A stretch of 64,000 nt of DNA from Stanieria cyanosphaera PCC 7437 (GTDB lineage Bacteria > Cyanobacteriota > Cyanobacteriia > Cyanobacteriales > Xenococcaceae), in contig NC_019748.1 of assembly GCF_000317575.1 (NCBI RefSeq), positions 62,001 to 126,000 of the forward strand. The letters run 5' to 3'. Positions 34,265 through 43,291 of this stretch are shown in pieces. Numbering within the stretch: position 1 is the first letter of the stretch; the number at the start of each line of letters is the position of its first letter. The position numbers were made by a program, and so were the translations under genes. The notes under the pieces are model-generated. The model had not been told where the DNA came from. It made no database searches and worked only from the letters and a program-made list of their open reading frames with translations.

Positions 34265-35533
34265 TTACTCTTTGCTATCTATGATGGAAGAGTTTAATTG
34301 GATTTCTAAATAATCTGCGATCGCTTTAGCAATACCTGGTTTGGAAATCATTTTCAGGGGTGGCGTTTGATTAGTAACTAAATAAGCAATTTGTTCGCCG
34401 TTGACACCTTTTTCATCGCCACGATTAGCTATTACTACTTGATAACCTTGATTTAATCGCGCGCGTGCTATCTCCATTAATTGTTCATGACTGATATTTT
34501 CCTGATACTTAAAAGTCACCATTTCAAGATGAGGAAATTTTGCTCTTACTTCGGCAATTACTTTAGCAGTAGGAACAAGATTAATAGTTTTTAAAACGCC
34601 ACTAGGAATTTTGCCAGGAAAAACTGTTTCTGGTTGATAATCAGCTACGGCTGCGGAAAAAATACCGAAACGATAAAGTTTACTTGCTAATTCGGCTAGA
34701 ACTTGTTCTCGATATTCTGCATAAGTATTAATAATTTGCTGAGGAAGAAAAGCAGGAGGCAAAAAACTACTTTTTCCGTGGATTAACTTAACATTTGCTC
34801 CTCGAAGATATAATTCTTGAGCAATTTCTATTCCAAGTTGACCAGTAAAACGATTAGTCAGAAGGCGAACATTATCAATCGGAACGGGTGTAGCTCCCCC
34901 TGTAACCAAAATTCTAATTCCTTGAAGAGATGAATTATTAACCGCTCGACACACTGCACTAACTATATCTTCTTCAGCAGGAAGATTATTTTTTCCATAA
35001 TCAATCCGAGGTGGTATGATTTTGACTCCCATTGTTTGTAGCTGCTGAAGCGATTCAGTCAAAATTGAATTATGAAGACTACCATGCATAGTGGGAGCAA
35101 GTAAAATTTGGGTTTTTCCCCTCTCCATCCTGCCAATTGCTGAACCTAAAGTAGAACTAATTACTCCATCAGCAATCCCATAGCGCATTTTATTAATCGT
35201 ATTATAAGTAGCTGGAGCAACTAAATAGGCAGCAAAAGGATCAGCATCGCTCAAATGTTCGGCAGCAGCAGTTAATTTTGTAACGACTGGATTAGTAGTA
35301 CTCCACTCTAAAGTATCAATGGTAGTATATCTAAGAGCTTCAAGAGAAGCAAAAGCAACGACATCAGCACCCTGACGACGTAAAGCACGGGCAACAAAGG
35401 GTGCTTTCATGGCAGCAATGCTACCAGTAATTAATAAAGCAATTCTTTTTCCTTGGAGATGAGTTCCTGCTAAAGATATTTCCCTATCACCTAAATCCGA
35501 TTCTGGTGGCGGACTAAAATCCCAATCTCTCAT
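34265..35533 (-). CDS. CoaBC-like phosphopantothenoylcysteine decarboxylase/synthetase
   Basis: A 422-residue protein with the architecture of bifunctional CoaBC. The flavoprotein half (residues about 28-190) has ALLITGSIAAMKAPFVARAL and VAPATYNTINKMRYG, where CoaC normally reads PA(S/T)ANT, and PTMHGSLHN where PAMN is usual. The CoaB half (about 205-410) has ILVTGGATPVPIDNVRLLTN and the nucleotide-binding C-terminus. So it may be CoaBC itself or a diverged paralogue; the altered PASANT and PAMN motifs argue for caution. It has an N-terminal extension of about 27 residues. Confidence 0.75.
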   Translation of the reverse strand: MRDWDFSPPPESDLGDREISLAGTHLQGKRIALLITGSIAAMKAPFVARALRRQGADVVAFASLEALRYTTIDTLEWSTTNPVVTKLTAAAEHLSDADPFAAYLVAPATYNTINKMRYGIADGVISSTLGSAIGRMERGKTQILLAPTMHGSLHNSILTESLQQLQTMGVKIIPPRIDYGKNNLPAEEDIVSAVCRAVNNSSLQGIRILVTGGATPVPIDNVRLLTNRFTGQLGIEIAQELYLRGANVKLIHGKSSFLPPAFLPQQIINTYAEYREQVLAELASKLYRFGIFSAAVADYQPETVFPGKIPSGVLKTINLVPTAKVIAEVRAKFPHLEMVTFKYQENISHEQLMEIARARLNQGYQVVIANRGDEKGVNGEQIAYLVTNQTPPLKMISKPGIAKAIADYLEIQLNSSIIDSKE

Positions 35534-35647
35534 TAATTTCTAGTTCAGAAGTTTTTTATATAGTAAGGATAATTGATGAATTACCCCTACCGATTTCAAA
35601 CGCATAATTTTAGATTGATAATTGTTTGCGATCGCTTTACCTAAAAA

Positions 35648-37195
35648 TCAAGCGACTTTACTGGGTTGACGATAAGTAATTGATTTAGTTAATTGATTAT
35701 TAATTTGTTCGCGGACAATTTCACGATATTCGGCAAAGTGTTCTAAATAGGCGCAGACAATCAGATAAAAAGGAAGCAAGCGAATATTATGCAGCATAAT
35801 TCCTACTAAGTTACGCCAAAATTTCCAGCGTGTCGGACGAAGAATTCCCTGTCGCCAAAACAAAGTTAAAATTGCTGAAACAGCTTTGGAATCTAAACGA
35901 CGTTTACCCGAATGTTTGGGAACCCCTAACTTCATAAAATAGCGATAAACCCGATCGAGATAGCGTTCTGGCTCGTAAAGTTGCCAAAAACCGTTAATAT
36001 ACTCTTGGGCAATTTCTTCCATCGGGCGAGTAGGAATAAAATTCATTAAAGTAGTTTGATTGATATTTGCCCCTTGATCGAGTAATCTTCCTTCTTTTTC
36101 TAAGCGATGCCAAAGCGCAGTATGAGGTAACGCCTGTAACATACTAAACATTGCCATCGGAATAGCTGTCTGTTCGACAAAACGTACAATGCGATCGCCT
36201 GCCCCTGGTTTTTCCCCATCAAAACCAATGATAAAACCTGCCATCACTTGCAATCCTGCCCTAGTAATTTTATCTACTGATTCACTAAGAGGATCGCGGG
36301 TATTTTGAAATTTTTGAGTCAAAGCTAAACTATTTTCATCGGGCGTTTCAATTCCGAGAAAGACTTTTTTAAAGCTGCAATCGACCATCAATTCCATTAA
36401 TTCGGGATCTTGTGCCAAATCAACCGAAGCTTCTGTATCAAAACTAAAAGGATAGTCTTTAGCTTGCATCCATACTTTTAATTCTTTTAATAACAATTTG
36501 ACATTGCGTTTATTGCCAATGAAGTTATCATCGACCATAAATACACCACCACGCCAACCCAGATTGTAGAGATGTTCTAATTCGCTCAATAATTGCTGTG
36601 GAGTTTTTGTCCGAGGTTTTCTACCATACAGAACGATGATGTCACAAAATTCGCACTGAAAAGGACAGCCCCGTGAAAACTGAACTGACATATTATCATA
36701 AGCATCAAATTCTAATAAATCGTACCGAGGTATGGGCGTTTTCGTAACGTCAGCTTTTTCAGGAGTTCTAAAGATACCTTTGGTTTCCCCTTGTTCGATT
36801 GCTTCGACAAACATCGGCAGGGTAATTTCCCCTTCATCTAGCACTAAATAATCTGTTCCTACTGCTTCTACTTCTTCGGGTGATGTGGTAGCATAAGGCC
36901 CTCCTACAGCTACTGGTTTTCCTCTTTTTTTAGCTTCTTTGATTTGAGTTAATAAATCTTCTTTCTGAACAATCATGCCAGAAATAATGATTAGTTCTGC
37001 CCAATCCCATTCTGAATCGCTAACTGAGCGAATATTTCGATCTACTAGTTTAAGTTCCCATTCTTGAGGCAAAATTGCTGCTACGGTAATTAATCCTAGG
37101 GGTGGTAGTAATACTTTACGATCTACTAAACGTAGGGTTTTTTCAAAAGACCAAAAACTTTTAGGAAATAACGGATAAATCAATAAAACTCTCAT
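35648..37195 (-). CDS. B12-binding radical SAM protein (DUF4070 type)
   Basis: A 515-residue enzyme with an N-terminal cobalamin-binding domain (LLPPLGLITVAAILPQEW, then VAVGGPYATTSPEEV), a radical SAM barrel with the 4Fe-4S motif SRGCPFQCEFCDI near residue 177, and a C-terminal DUF4070-like region. The family contains the hopanoid C-2 methylase HpnP and many uncharacterised cyanobacterial relatives, so methylation of an unactivated carbon is possible but not shown. No hopanoid genes lie in the window. The frame is intact. Confidence 0.85.
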   Translation of the reverse strand: MRVLLIYPLFPKSFWSFEKTLRLVDRKVLLPPLGLITVAAILPQEWELKLVDRNIRSVSDSEWDWAELIIISGMIVQKEDLLTQIKEAKKRGKPVAVGGPYATTSPEEVEAVGTDYLVLDEGEITLPMFVEAIEQGETKGIFRTPEKADVTKTPIPRYDLLEFDAYDNMSVQFSRGCPFQCEFCDIIVLYGRKPRTKTPQQLLSELEHLYNLGWRGGVFMVDDNFIGNKRNVKLLLKELKVWMQAKDYPFSFDTEASVDLAQDPELMELMVDCSFKKVFLGIETPDENSLALTQKFQNTRDPLSESVDKITRAGLQVMAGFIIGFDGEKPGAGDRIVRFVEQTAIPMAMFSMLQALPHTALWHRLEKEGRLLDQGANINQTTLMNFIPTRPMEEIAQEYINGFWQLYEPERYLDRVYRYFMKLGVPKHSGKRRLDSKAVSAILTLFWRQGILRPTRWKFWRNLVGIMLHNIRLLPFYLIVCAYLEHFAEYREIVREQINNQLTKSITYRQPSKVA

Positions 37196-37280
37196 AAATA
37201 ATTAAGTGTATGATGTTAACCAATAGATTAAAGTCATTTCAATTTAATTTGTTGTTAAAAGCTTATAACTTAAGAAAATA

Positions 37281-37452
37281 TTTGTTTTTGGTTGGTCGCG
37301 CAGCGCGCCTTCGGCTGATGATGACGCGTCATCATCGGGGTTGAGACCTACGGTAGTGCGCTTCGCTTATGTTAATGGTTGATTATTCGTCCCTAATAAT
37401 TAGTAATTAGTAATTAGTAATTAGTAACTGGTCACGGATAACTGTATTTAGG
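37281..37452. repeat. composite dispersed intergenic repeat, copy 4
   Basis: The 407-base gap 37196-37602 carries GGTTGGTCGCGCAGCGCGCC near 37293, a palindromic ATGATGACGCGTCATCAT, then TTGAGACCTACGGTAGTGCG and CTTCGCTTA, which is the reverse complement of the piece at 10090-10120, and a tail of five AGTAATT units. The remaining 150 bases before the next gene are AT-rich with no recognisable feature. Confidence 0.7.
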
Positions 37453-37602
37453 TGTATCTAATCAATTTAAGAATTGCTATAACTAAATTATTTTACAATC
37501 TAAATTTTCATTTTTTTGTAGATATTGATTTTTAAAGTTACATTAATTTTTAGTAAATTGACAACAATTATTTTTATTTAAACAATCAATTAAATAAATT
37601 TT

Positions 37603-38130
37603 ATGAACCTTAAAAATAAAAGTTTGATCATACGTCCAGAAACTACTTTAGACTATGAAAGTATTTCAATAGTTAATGATTTAGCCTTTGGACAACAAAA
37701 CGAAGCTAAACTAATAGATAAAATTCGTAACAGCGATCGCTATATTTCTGAACTATCTTTAGTAGCCGAACTAGAGCATAAAATCATTGGTTATATAATG
37801 TTTAGTTGGATTGATTTAGTAGCAGAAAAAAACCTTAAAGTTTTGGCTTTAGCACCCCTTGCCGTCTTACCACAATCTCAAAATCAAGGAGTAGGTAGCG
37901 CGCTGGTAAACCAAGGGTTATTAATTGCAGATAACCAAAATATACCCTTAGTAATTGTGTTAGGACATCCTAACTTTTATGCAAAATTTGGCTTTGAACC
38001 ATCACTAAAGTATAACATTGAATCGCCTTTTGAGATTCCGAAAGAAGTATTTATGGTCAAACTCCTCAAAAGCTATCAACAAGATACTTGTGGTAAAGTA
38101 GTTTATCCTTCAGCTTTTAATGATTTATAA
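37603..38130 (+). CDS. GNAT family N-acetyltransferase (YhbS-like)
   Basis: A 175-residue acetyltransferase. The acetyl-CoA binding motif A is in LAPLAVLPQSQNQGVGSALV near residue 90, followed by VIVLGHPNFYAKFGFEPS near 120, which is typical of the YhbS group (COG3153). The acceptor is unknown. The gene is AT-rich and preceded by a repeat-rich gap. Confidence 0.9.
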   Translation: MNLKNKSLIIRPETTLDYESISIVNDLAFGQQNEAKLIDKIRNSDRYISELSLVAELEHKIIGYIMFSWIDLVAEKNLKVLALAPLAVLPQSQNQGVGSALVNQGLLIADNQNIPLVIVLGHPNFYAKFGFEPSLKYNIESPFEIPKEVFMVKLLKSYQQDTCGKVVYPSAFNDL

Positions 38131-38287
38131 ATTAAAACAAGAAGTTATACATCTTTGTCTATGACTTGAATAGGTTTAAATCTAATGCTAACTAAGAGTT
38201 GTTAGTTAAATAATCACAAGTTTTAGTCAGTTTGTTAAGTTTTCTTTACAAAAAATAGTTAAGATATTGAGTAATAATTATCAAAAA

Positions 38288-38320
38288 AAGATGCTCAACC
38301 TAGGTATAATTAAGCATCTT
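38288..38320. terminator. inverted repeat in the gap before the small ORF
   Basis: AAGATGCT (38288-38295) and AGCATCTT (38313-38320) form an eight-pair stem with a 17-base loop that contains TATAAT. An A-run precedes it, so it could terminate minus-strand transcripts or mark a promoter; no clear choice. Confidence 0.4.
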
Positions 38321-38467
38321 AAGTAAAACTTATGGTATTAACAAGAAATTTAAACTATTCTAATTGTCTAGTTATAGTTATTTTCTTGTAATACTAAATA
38401 TACGGGTAAAGTTTTTACCTAACTAAAAAATATTGAAGCTAAAAATCATTTTGATAGGGGTTTTTTT

Positions 38468-38599
38468 ATGGAAATTAATGACTTAACTCTATGGACAATC
38501 ATTTTATTTAATGCAGGATTTTGTTTGTTTTTGCCTAGAATCGTGACGTTAAATTGGTCAAAAGTTTTTACTACTAAACCTAATTCAGCCAGCAACTAA
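38468..38599 (+). CDS. possible 43-residue membrane peptide
   Basis: A short frame beginning MEINDLTLWTIILFNAGFCL and continuing FLPRIVTLNW before a polar Ser/Asn/Lys tail. A single hydrophobic helix is predicted by eye at residues 7-24. AGGGG lies about eight bases before the ATG. Cyanobacteria encode many single-helix photosynthetic or NDH subunits of this size, but I do not recognise this one. The gap 38131-38656 otherwise holds only the hairpin at 38288. Confidence 0.45.
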   Translation: MEINDLTLWTIILFNAGFCLFLPRIVTLNWSKVFTTKPNSASN

Positions 38600-38656
38600 T
38601 TGAATTATCACTTCATCTTTGAAATAACTTTTTGGTTAATGCATCAAAACTGAATC

Positions 38657-39307
38657 TTAATTGTTTTCTGGTACAGTCTGTCCAAGTTTAGGTTCTGTAC
38701 CTGCCATTAAACGTTGAATATTACTGGTGTGACGGATAATAACATAAATACCGGCGATCGCGGAAAAAACTAAATATGGTATTGGTTGATGAAGTAAAAT
38801 CATGATCAGATTAACTGCGATCGCTCCTGTAATTGAACTGAGAGAAACAATCCGAGAAATTGCTAACATTATTCCAAACGCAGACAAAGTACCTAAAGCT
38901 ACTAAAGGATTCATCACTAATAACACTCCCAAAGCAGTAGCAACAGATTTTCCACCAGTAAATTGCAGCCAAATCGATTTACTATGACCGATTAAAGCAG
39001 CCAAAGCAGAAACAACAATTAACCAAGGCTGCCAACTTGCGGGTACAATTTCAATAGAAGCATAGTAATAAAATAATTTAACTAATAAAATCGCGACCGC
39101 ACCTTTAAGTAGATCGATGATTAAAACTGCGATTGCTGCTTCTTTACCAACACTTCTAAGTACGTTAGTCGCACCAGTACCACCAGAACCATATTCACGG
39201 ATATCAATTCCTTTTAGATAACGTCCAGCTAAATAACCAGTAGGAATTGAACCTAATAAATAAGCAACAATTACAAACAACCCACCCACAATGATAGAAT
39301 TCATCAT
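38657..39307 (-). CDS. plsY: glycerol-3-phosphate acyltransferase PlsY
   Basis: An inner-membrane enzyme that transfers an acyl group from acyl-phosphate to glycerol-3-phosphate, the first step of phospholipid synthesis. About 216 residues. The PlsY signatures YLLGSIPTGYLAGR, YGSGGTGATNVLRSVGK, GHSKSIWLQFTGGKSVATA and the late HTSNIQRLMAGTEPK are all present, with five or more membrane segments. I place the start at the first of two adjacent ATGs (39307/39304); a TTG at 39328 is less likely. Confidence 0.93.
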   Translation of the reverse strand: MMNSIIVGGLFVIVAYLLGSIPTGYLAGRYLKGIDIREYGSGGTGATNVLRSVGKEAAIAVLIIDLLKGAVAILLVKLFYYYASIEIVPASWQPWLIVVSALAALIGHSKSIWLQFTGGKSVATALGVLLVMNPLVALGTLSAFGIMLAISRIVSLSSITGAIAVNLIMILLHQPIPYLVFSAIAGIYVIIRHTSNIQRLMAGTEPKLGQTVPENN

Positions 39308-39485
39308 AATTTTTGTATCATTTAGCAATTACCAAAGATAAATTATCAACTATTTAAGTAACTGAAGAATTAGGAATTTTCTATTTTTTGCCCAAGCAAC
39401 TCTTAAGAATTGAAAATTTCTGGTTGAATCCTTGGTAACCTAAATGATGTAACTTAATATTTTTAAATTTAAATTTTTACAAAAA

Positions 39486-39923
39486 GTGCCAGATAACTAT
39501 TATTTTGCTCCCATGGGCTGGCATGATTTGCTTTTTCGTTTAGGTATTGCTTTAATTGTTGGTACGATTATTGGTTTGGAAAGAGAAAGCAAGAATAAAC
39601 CTGCTGGTCTAAGAACTAATATGTTAGTTTGTTTTGGCTCGGCTTTATTAGTTCTTGTTCCGATTGAAATTGGTGCAGCCCAACAAAATTTAGATGTTTT
39701 AGGTCGAATTATTGCTGGAATTATTACTGGTATTGGTTTTATTGGGGGAGGAACAATTTTACGGGAATCTAAAGTTAAGGGTTTGACTTCTGCTGCTACG
39801 ATTTGGATGTCTTGCGTTCTGGGGATTACCATTGGTTGTGGTTTATGGTTATTAGGATTGGGGGGAGCTTTAGTAACTTTTATAATTTTGTCTGTTTTTT
39901 CTAAATGGGAAGATTATCTCTAG
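39486..39923 (+). CDS. MgtC/SapB family membrane protein
   Basis: A 145-residue membrane protein with four to five helices and the family motifs GTIIGLERESKNKPAGLRTN, GRIIAGIITGIGFIGGGTIL and GLTSAATIWMSCVLG. MgtC proteins are linked to survival at low magnesium and to ATP synthase or proton balance in pathogens; the cyanobacterial role is unclear. This is the short form lacking the C-terminal ACT-like domain. The GTG at 39486 gives the longest form; ATG at 39513 is a good alternative. Confidence 0.9.
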   Translation: MPDNYYFAPMGWHDLLFRLGIALIVGTIIGLERESKNKPAGLRTNMLVCFGSALLVLVPIEIGAAQQNLDVLGRIIAGIITGIGFIGGGTILRESKVKGLTSAATIWMSCVLGITIGCGLWLLGLGGALVTFIILSVFSKWEDYL

Positions 39924-39938
39924 AATTGCAAATTAGTC

Positions 39939-40541
39939 TTAATTTTGTCGGGTTTTGCGCTTGATAATCCACGAGCCAGTCATAATAATGAGTGCCACAA
40001 TGACAATAGTAGAAATTGGCCCAAGAAACTTTTTCACTTGCTCGTAATTTTCCCCTAATAAATATCCTGCATAGGTTAACAAACTCACCCAAACAGCAGT
40101 CCCAATAGTTGAATAGATTAGAAAAGTCCAGAAAGACATTCTATTAATTCCAGCAGGTACAGAAATATAAGTGCGAATTCCTGGAACAAGTCGACCCAAA
40201 CCTGTGGCTAAATTACCTCGACGATCAAACCATTGTTTGGCTTGGAGAACATCTTCACCAGAAACAGTTAACCACTGACCGTATTTATCAGCCAGAAATT
40301 GAATTCGCTTCAAGCCTAAACGTTTACCTAAATAATACCAAGGTAACGCGCCTAAAATTGAACCAATTATTCCTGCACCAACTACATGAGCAAAGTCTAG
40401 TTTACCTTGGGTGACGACAAACCCTGCTAGGGGCATAATTAGCTCAGAAGGAATAGGTGGAAAAACGTTTTCTAGAAACATTAAAAATCCAATCCCAAAA
40501 TAGCCAAGAGAGTTAACTGTATTTACAATCCATTCAAGCAT
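39939..40541 (-). CDS. DedA family membrane protein
   Basis: A 200-residue polytopic protein of the DedA/VTT family with the signatures FLENVFPPIPSELIMPLAGF, GSILGALPWYYLGKRLG and RLVPGIRTYISVPAGINRM. These proteins act in phospholipid flipping and undecaprenyl-phosphate recycling in other bacteria. It converges on the MgtC gene, with 15 bases between stops. Confidence 0.92.
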   Translation of the reverse strand: MLEWIVNTVNSLGYFGIGFLMFLENVFPPIPSELIMPLAGFVVTQGKLDFAHVVGAGIIGSILGALPWYYLGKRLGLKRIQFLADKYGQWLTVSGEDVLQAKQWFDRRGNLATGLGRLVPGIRTYISVPAGINRMSFWTFLIYSTIGTAVWVSLLTYAGYLLGENYEQVKKFLGPISTIVIVALIIMTGSWIIKRKTRQN

Positions 40542-40889
40542 GAGTTTTTTATGTGATTGTTTTGTAGGGATGTAGAGACAACCGATTCATCTCTCCCCTG
40601 AAAGGGTATTTTAACCGTAGACAATATGTTTGCTCTTCTTAAAAAAGAGAGACTACATATATACAGAAAATTGACAAGTATAGCAGTACAAAGAAAGATT
40701 AGGACATTATTGTAAATCGTAGGGGCGTTCTTGCCAATCGCCCTGACAAGATTTGCGTGTCCTAACCTAAATACGTAGTGTTATAGTTAGGATAATTAAA
40801 TTTTTGTCTAAATTAATCAAATAAAACTGAAATATTTGCCCAATTTTTAGCGAAATTAACTATAAAATTGTGGTTTTTTCCTTCTTGCT
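40542..40889. other. gap with repeat fragments between dedA-like gene and ATPase fossil
   Basis: No gene is seen. There is a TGTAGGGATGTAGAGACA piece near 40563 and a short GTAGGGGCG ... CGCCCT hairpin repeat at about 40730-40753 of the same kind as at 45480. The rest is AT-rich. Confidence 0.5.
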
Positions 40890-41721
40890 CTAATCCGAAT
40901 CAAAAGCTTCTTCTTTGACTTCTGGTTGTTGGTGAAGAATCTCTTGATGGTTAATTCCCGCTTTAGCACCTGCCACTAACAAAGCTACTTCCATCGGATC
41001 GCCAATTACCTTGTTTTCTTGTCGATCCTGTTCATGGGGTAAGACAGCATTGTTACACAACACGGCAACTTCTAAAAGTGCTTTGAGGGTTTCTTGGGAA
41101 TCAGGTTCAATTCTGTTACCTTCTAAATTAAATTCCCCTTGGGCTGCCAATCCTTCTCCCGTAACTTCAATCCTGCCTTGAGCCACTGCAATTTCTGTCA
41201 CTGTCATGCGGTTCTCGGTTAAAGTACCTGTTTTATCAATAAAAACACACTAGTTGCTCCCAAGGTTTCTACCGCAGAAAGACGATTAATTAAAGCATTA
41301 CGTTTTGCCATGCGCCACATTCCTCGTGCCAAGGCAACCGTTGCCACAATCGGTAATTCTTCTGGTACAGCGGCCACCGACAGTGCGATCGCTGTTTCAA
41401 CCATGACATATAAATCTCTACCACCAAGAGTTCCCACTACAACTATAACAGTCGCGATCGCAAGTGTAATCCAAATTAACCTGCGTCCCAAACTATCGAG
41501 TCGTTTTTCTAAAGGAGTAACTTCTTCTTCTGCTTCGGCAGTAAGGGAAGAAATATGACCTAATTCAGTATCCATCCCAATTGCCACAACTACTCCTTCC
41601 CCCGAACCTCTAGTAATTGCCGTGCCTTTAAACAACATATTGGTGCGCTCGGCAAGAGGTAATTCTCGTTTGAAGAAGAACTAGCTACCTCTAAATTGAT
41701 TGGGTTGGCTTTGGTAGACAT
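40890..41721 (-). pseudogene. fragment of a P-type cation-transporting ATPase
   Basis: Three pieces of one P-type ATPase survive in shifted frames. 41721 to about 41640 has a short N-terminal piece, then a frame change to LPLAERTNMLF. 41638-41219 encodes KGTAITRGSGEGVVVAIGMD and a membrane segment with PEELPIVATVALARGMW. At the phosphorylation site a run of five T shifts the frame, so the expected DKTGTLTEN is broken; the next frame (to 40890) gives TVTEIAVAQGR and ends at EEAFDSD. The N-terminal third and the C-terminal half are absent, so it is a dead Ca/Na-type (P2-like) pump. Confidence 0.85.
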
Positions 41722-41745
41722 AAGTTTGGGCCTATTATTTCAGAA

Positions 41746-42318
41746 CTAGATCATTCCCAGATCCATACCTGTATAGGGATATTTAGTTGGTGCATAGTAA
41801 ATGTTCCAGTCTCTAATCAGCCGATTTTGTAAAATAGCTTCTGCTTTCTTGACCTCGCTTTCAGTTCCTTCCAACATCACCACATAGTTACCTTGGGAAA
41901 GCAGATCTTTGTAGTATTGAGCTTGATCTTCAGGTAAACCCCAACCTACCAATGCTCCAATCACACCACCGCCTGCTGCACCAACACCACTACCTAATAA
42001 AGTGTTGGCTAAGACAATTCCTACTTCGGCTGCTGCACCAAGTCCTGGAATTGCCACTACACCTAAACCTCCCAACAAACCTAAAAAACTACCAATTAAA
42101 GTACCACCAGTAGCTCCTGCGATCGCACCTTCTTGAACTTGTTGCTCAACTGAACTTACTTCTTTTCCACCCATAGGCTCTTGCGAATCAGCATTTTGAG
42201 CAATCACAGAAATTTTATCCATGTTGAAACCTGAATCTCTCAATTCTATAAGAGCAATTTCAGCATGTTCACGAGTAGGAAAAGTACCGAGCGCGTGTTG
42301 ATATTGTTCACTAGCCAT
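41746..42318 (-). CDS. glycine-rich general-stress-like protein
   Basis: A 190-residue protein. The N-terminal part (residues 5-45: HALGTFPTREHAEIALIELR) resembles the general stress protein 17M/YflT fold and the C-terminal part repeats a similar alpha/beta unit (YVVMLEGTESEVKKAEAIL). Between them lies a long Gly/Ala-rich hydrophobic segment (about 75-135) that probably forms a membrane hairpin, as in glycine-zipper proteins. A role in envelope stress is inferred only from composition. Confidence 0.75.
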   Translation of the reverse strand: MASEQYQHALGTFPTREHAEIALIELRDSGFNMDKISVIAQNADSQEPMGGKEVSSVEQQVQEGAIAGATGGTLIGSFLGLLGGLGVVAIPGLGAAAEVGIVLANTLLGSGVGAAGGGVIGALVGWGLPEDQAQYYKDLLSQGNYVVMLEGTESEVKKAEAILQNRLIRDWNIYYAPTKYPYTGMDLGMI

Positions 42319-42441
42319 TATTGTTTTCTCTTCAATTAATTCTGTTTCAATTTTGCTCTTCCAATTATGAATAAATCATCTTTCTGTAGAGGTAAAAACT
42401 GAACCCCAGAATAATTATGAGAGAAAGTTTTTAGAAGTAAA

Positions 42442-42816
42442 CTATTTGGACTTTTGTTGAAAGCGATCGCTCTTATTCGACCAATAGTCAGCGCATTCGA
42501 TAGATTCGGTTGTCGAAACTCTGGATGGATGTAATGCACATTTAAGATAGGGATTATGAGAAAAAAACCGACAATTTTTACAAGTAGTTTGCTCGTCAGT
42601 TTCAAACAATGAACGGTCTTTAATTTTAGTTAAATTAATTTTTCGATAAAAGCCGAGTATCGCTGCTAATACCAATAAACCTCCAGGAATTACGATTAAT
42701 GCTGCTGGTGGAACAGCCAAATTTTCACCGGTATTTCTATTGATATTGCTTGGTTCGCTAATAACTGCTTCTTGTTTACTTTGGGGATTAGGAATATTTA
42801 AAAATTGATAATTCAT
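42442..42816 (-). CDS. small membrane protein with C-terminal Cys cluster
   Basis: A 124-residue protein with one membrane segment (residues about 37-57, AALIVIPGGLLVLAAILGFY) and a C-terminal domain holding CKNCRFF, CALHP and ECADYW. The CxxC-plus-two-Cys pattern could bind zinc or an iron-sulfur cluster. It is a cyanobacterial hypothetical; I do not know the family name. It is followed by the stress-like gene on the same strand. Confidence 0.7.
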   Translation of the reverse strand: MNYQFLNIPNPQSKQEAVISEPSNINRNTGENLAVPPAALIVIPGGLLVLAAILGFYRKINLTKIKDRSLFETDEQTTCKNCRFFSHNPYLKCALHPSRVSTTESIECADYWSNKSDRFQQKSK

Positions 42817-43291
42817 GATTTACACAATTTAACTCTATTTAAGAAATTATCAAAAAGTTAATCTCAATTTATTTGCTATATTGATTTGTTAAAAAATTGA
42901 TTTTTAATATTCAATCTTTAATAATATTTTATTTAAAATACAAATTATTCTTCTTTTAAGACTGACTAGTTGTTAATATTTTGTTTTATTGCTATCATTT
43001 TTTATTTTAAACAAAAATGTCAAGGAACAAATCAACAACGACAAAAAATTTATTTTTTCTTAATTTATCATATAAATATTAAAAAATAAAACGATTTTTC
43101 TCTGACAAAAGTATTAAAATATTTTTAGTTTAAATCTAACTTAAGATATATTTTTTTAGACACGATTTTTTTTTATATTAACAATAATAAATTTCAATTG
43201 CAGTTCAAATACAAAATCAAAATTACATCATATTAAAACTTGATTCTCAAGTAATTAAATTTTTTAAATAGCAACTAGAGGTATTGCCAAG
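42817..43291. other. AT-rich intergenic gap
   Basis: A 475-base stretch between divergent genes, extremely AT-rich with long T and A runs. No gene, RNA or repeat could be supported. GAGG at 43279 is the likely ribosome site of the SDR gene downstream. Confidence 0.5.

Noticed and set aside
9885-37452. A composite transposon bounded by the repeats at 9885 and 37281
   Set aside because: The copies are inverted relative to one another, but the 27 kb between contain core genes (ileS, cbiD) and there is no transposase.
39500-39832. Minus-strand ORF of 110 residues opposite the MgtC gene
   Set aside because: A shadow of a strongly conserved membrane protein; its sequence is Pro/Ile/Lys-rich without family signals.
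42336-42605. Minus-strand ORF of 89 residues
   Set aside because: It overlaps the Cys-cluster membrane protein gene in another frame and has no recognisable features.
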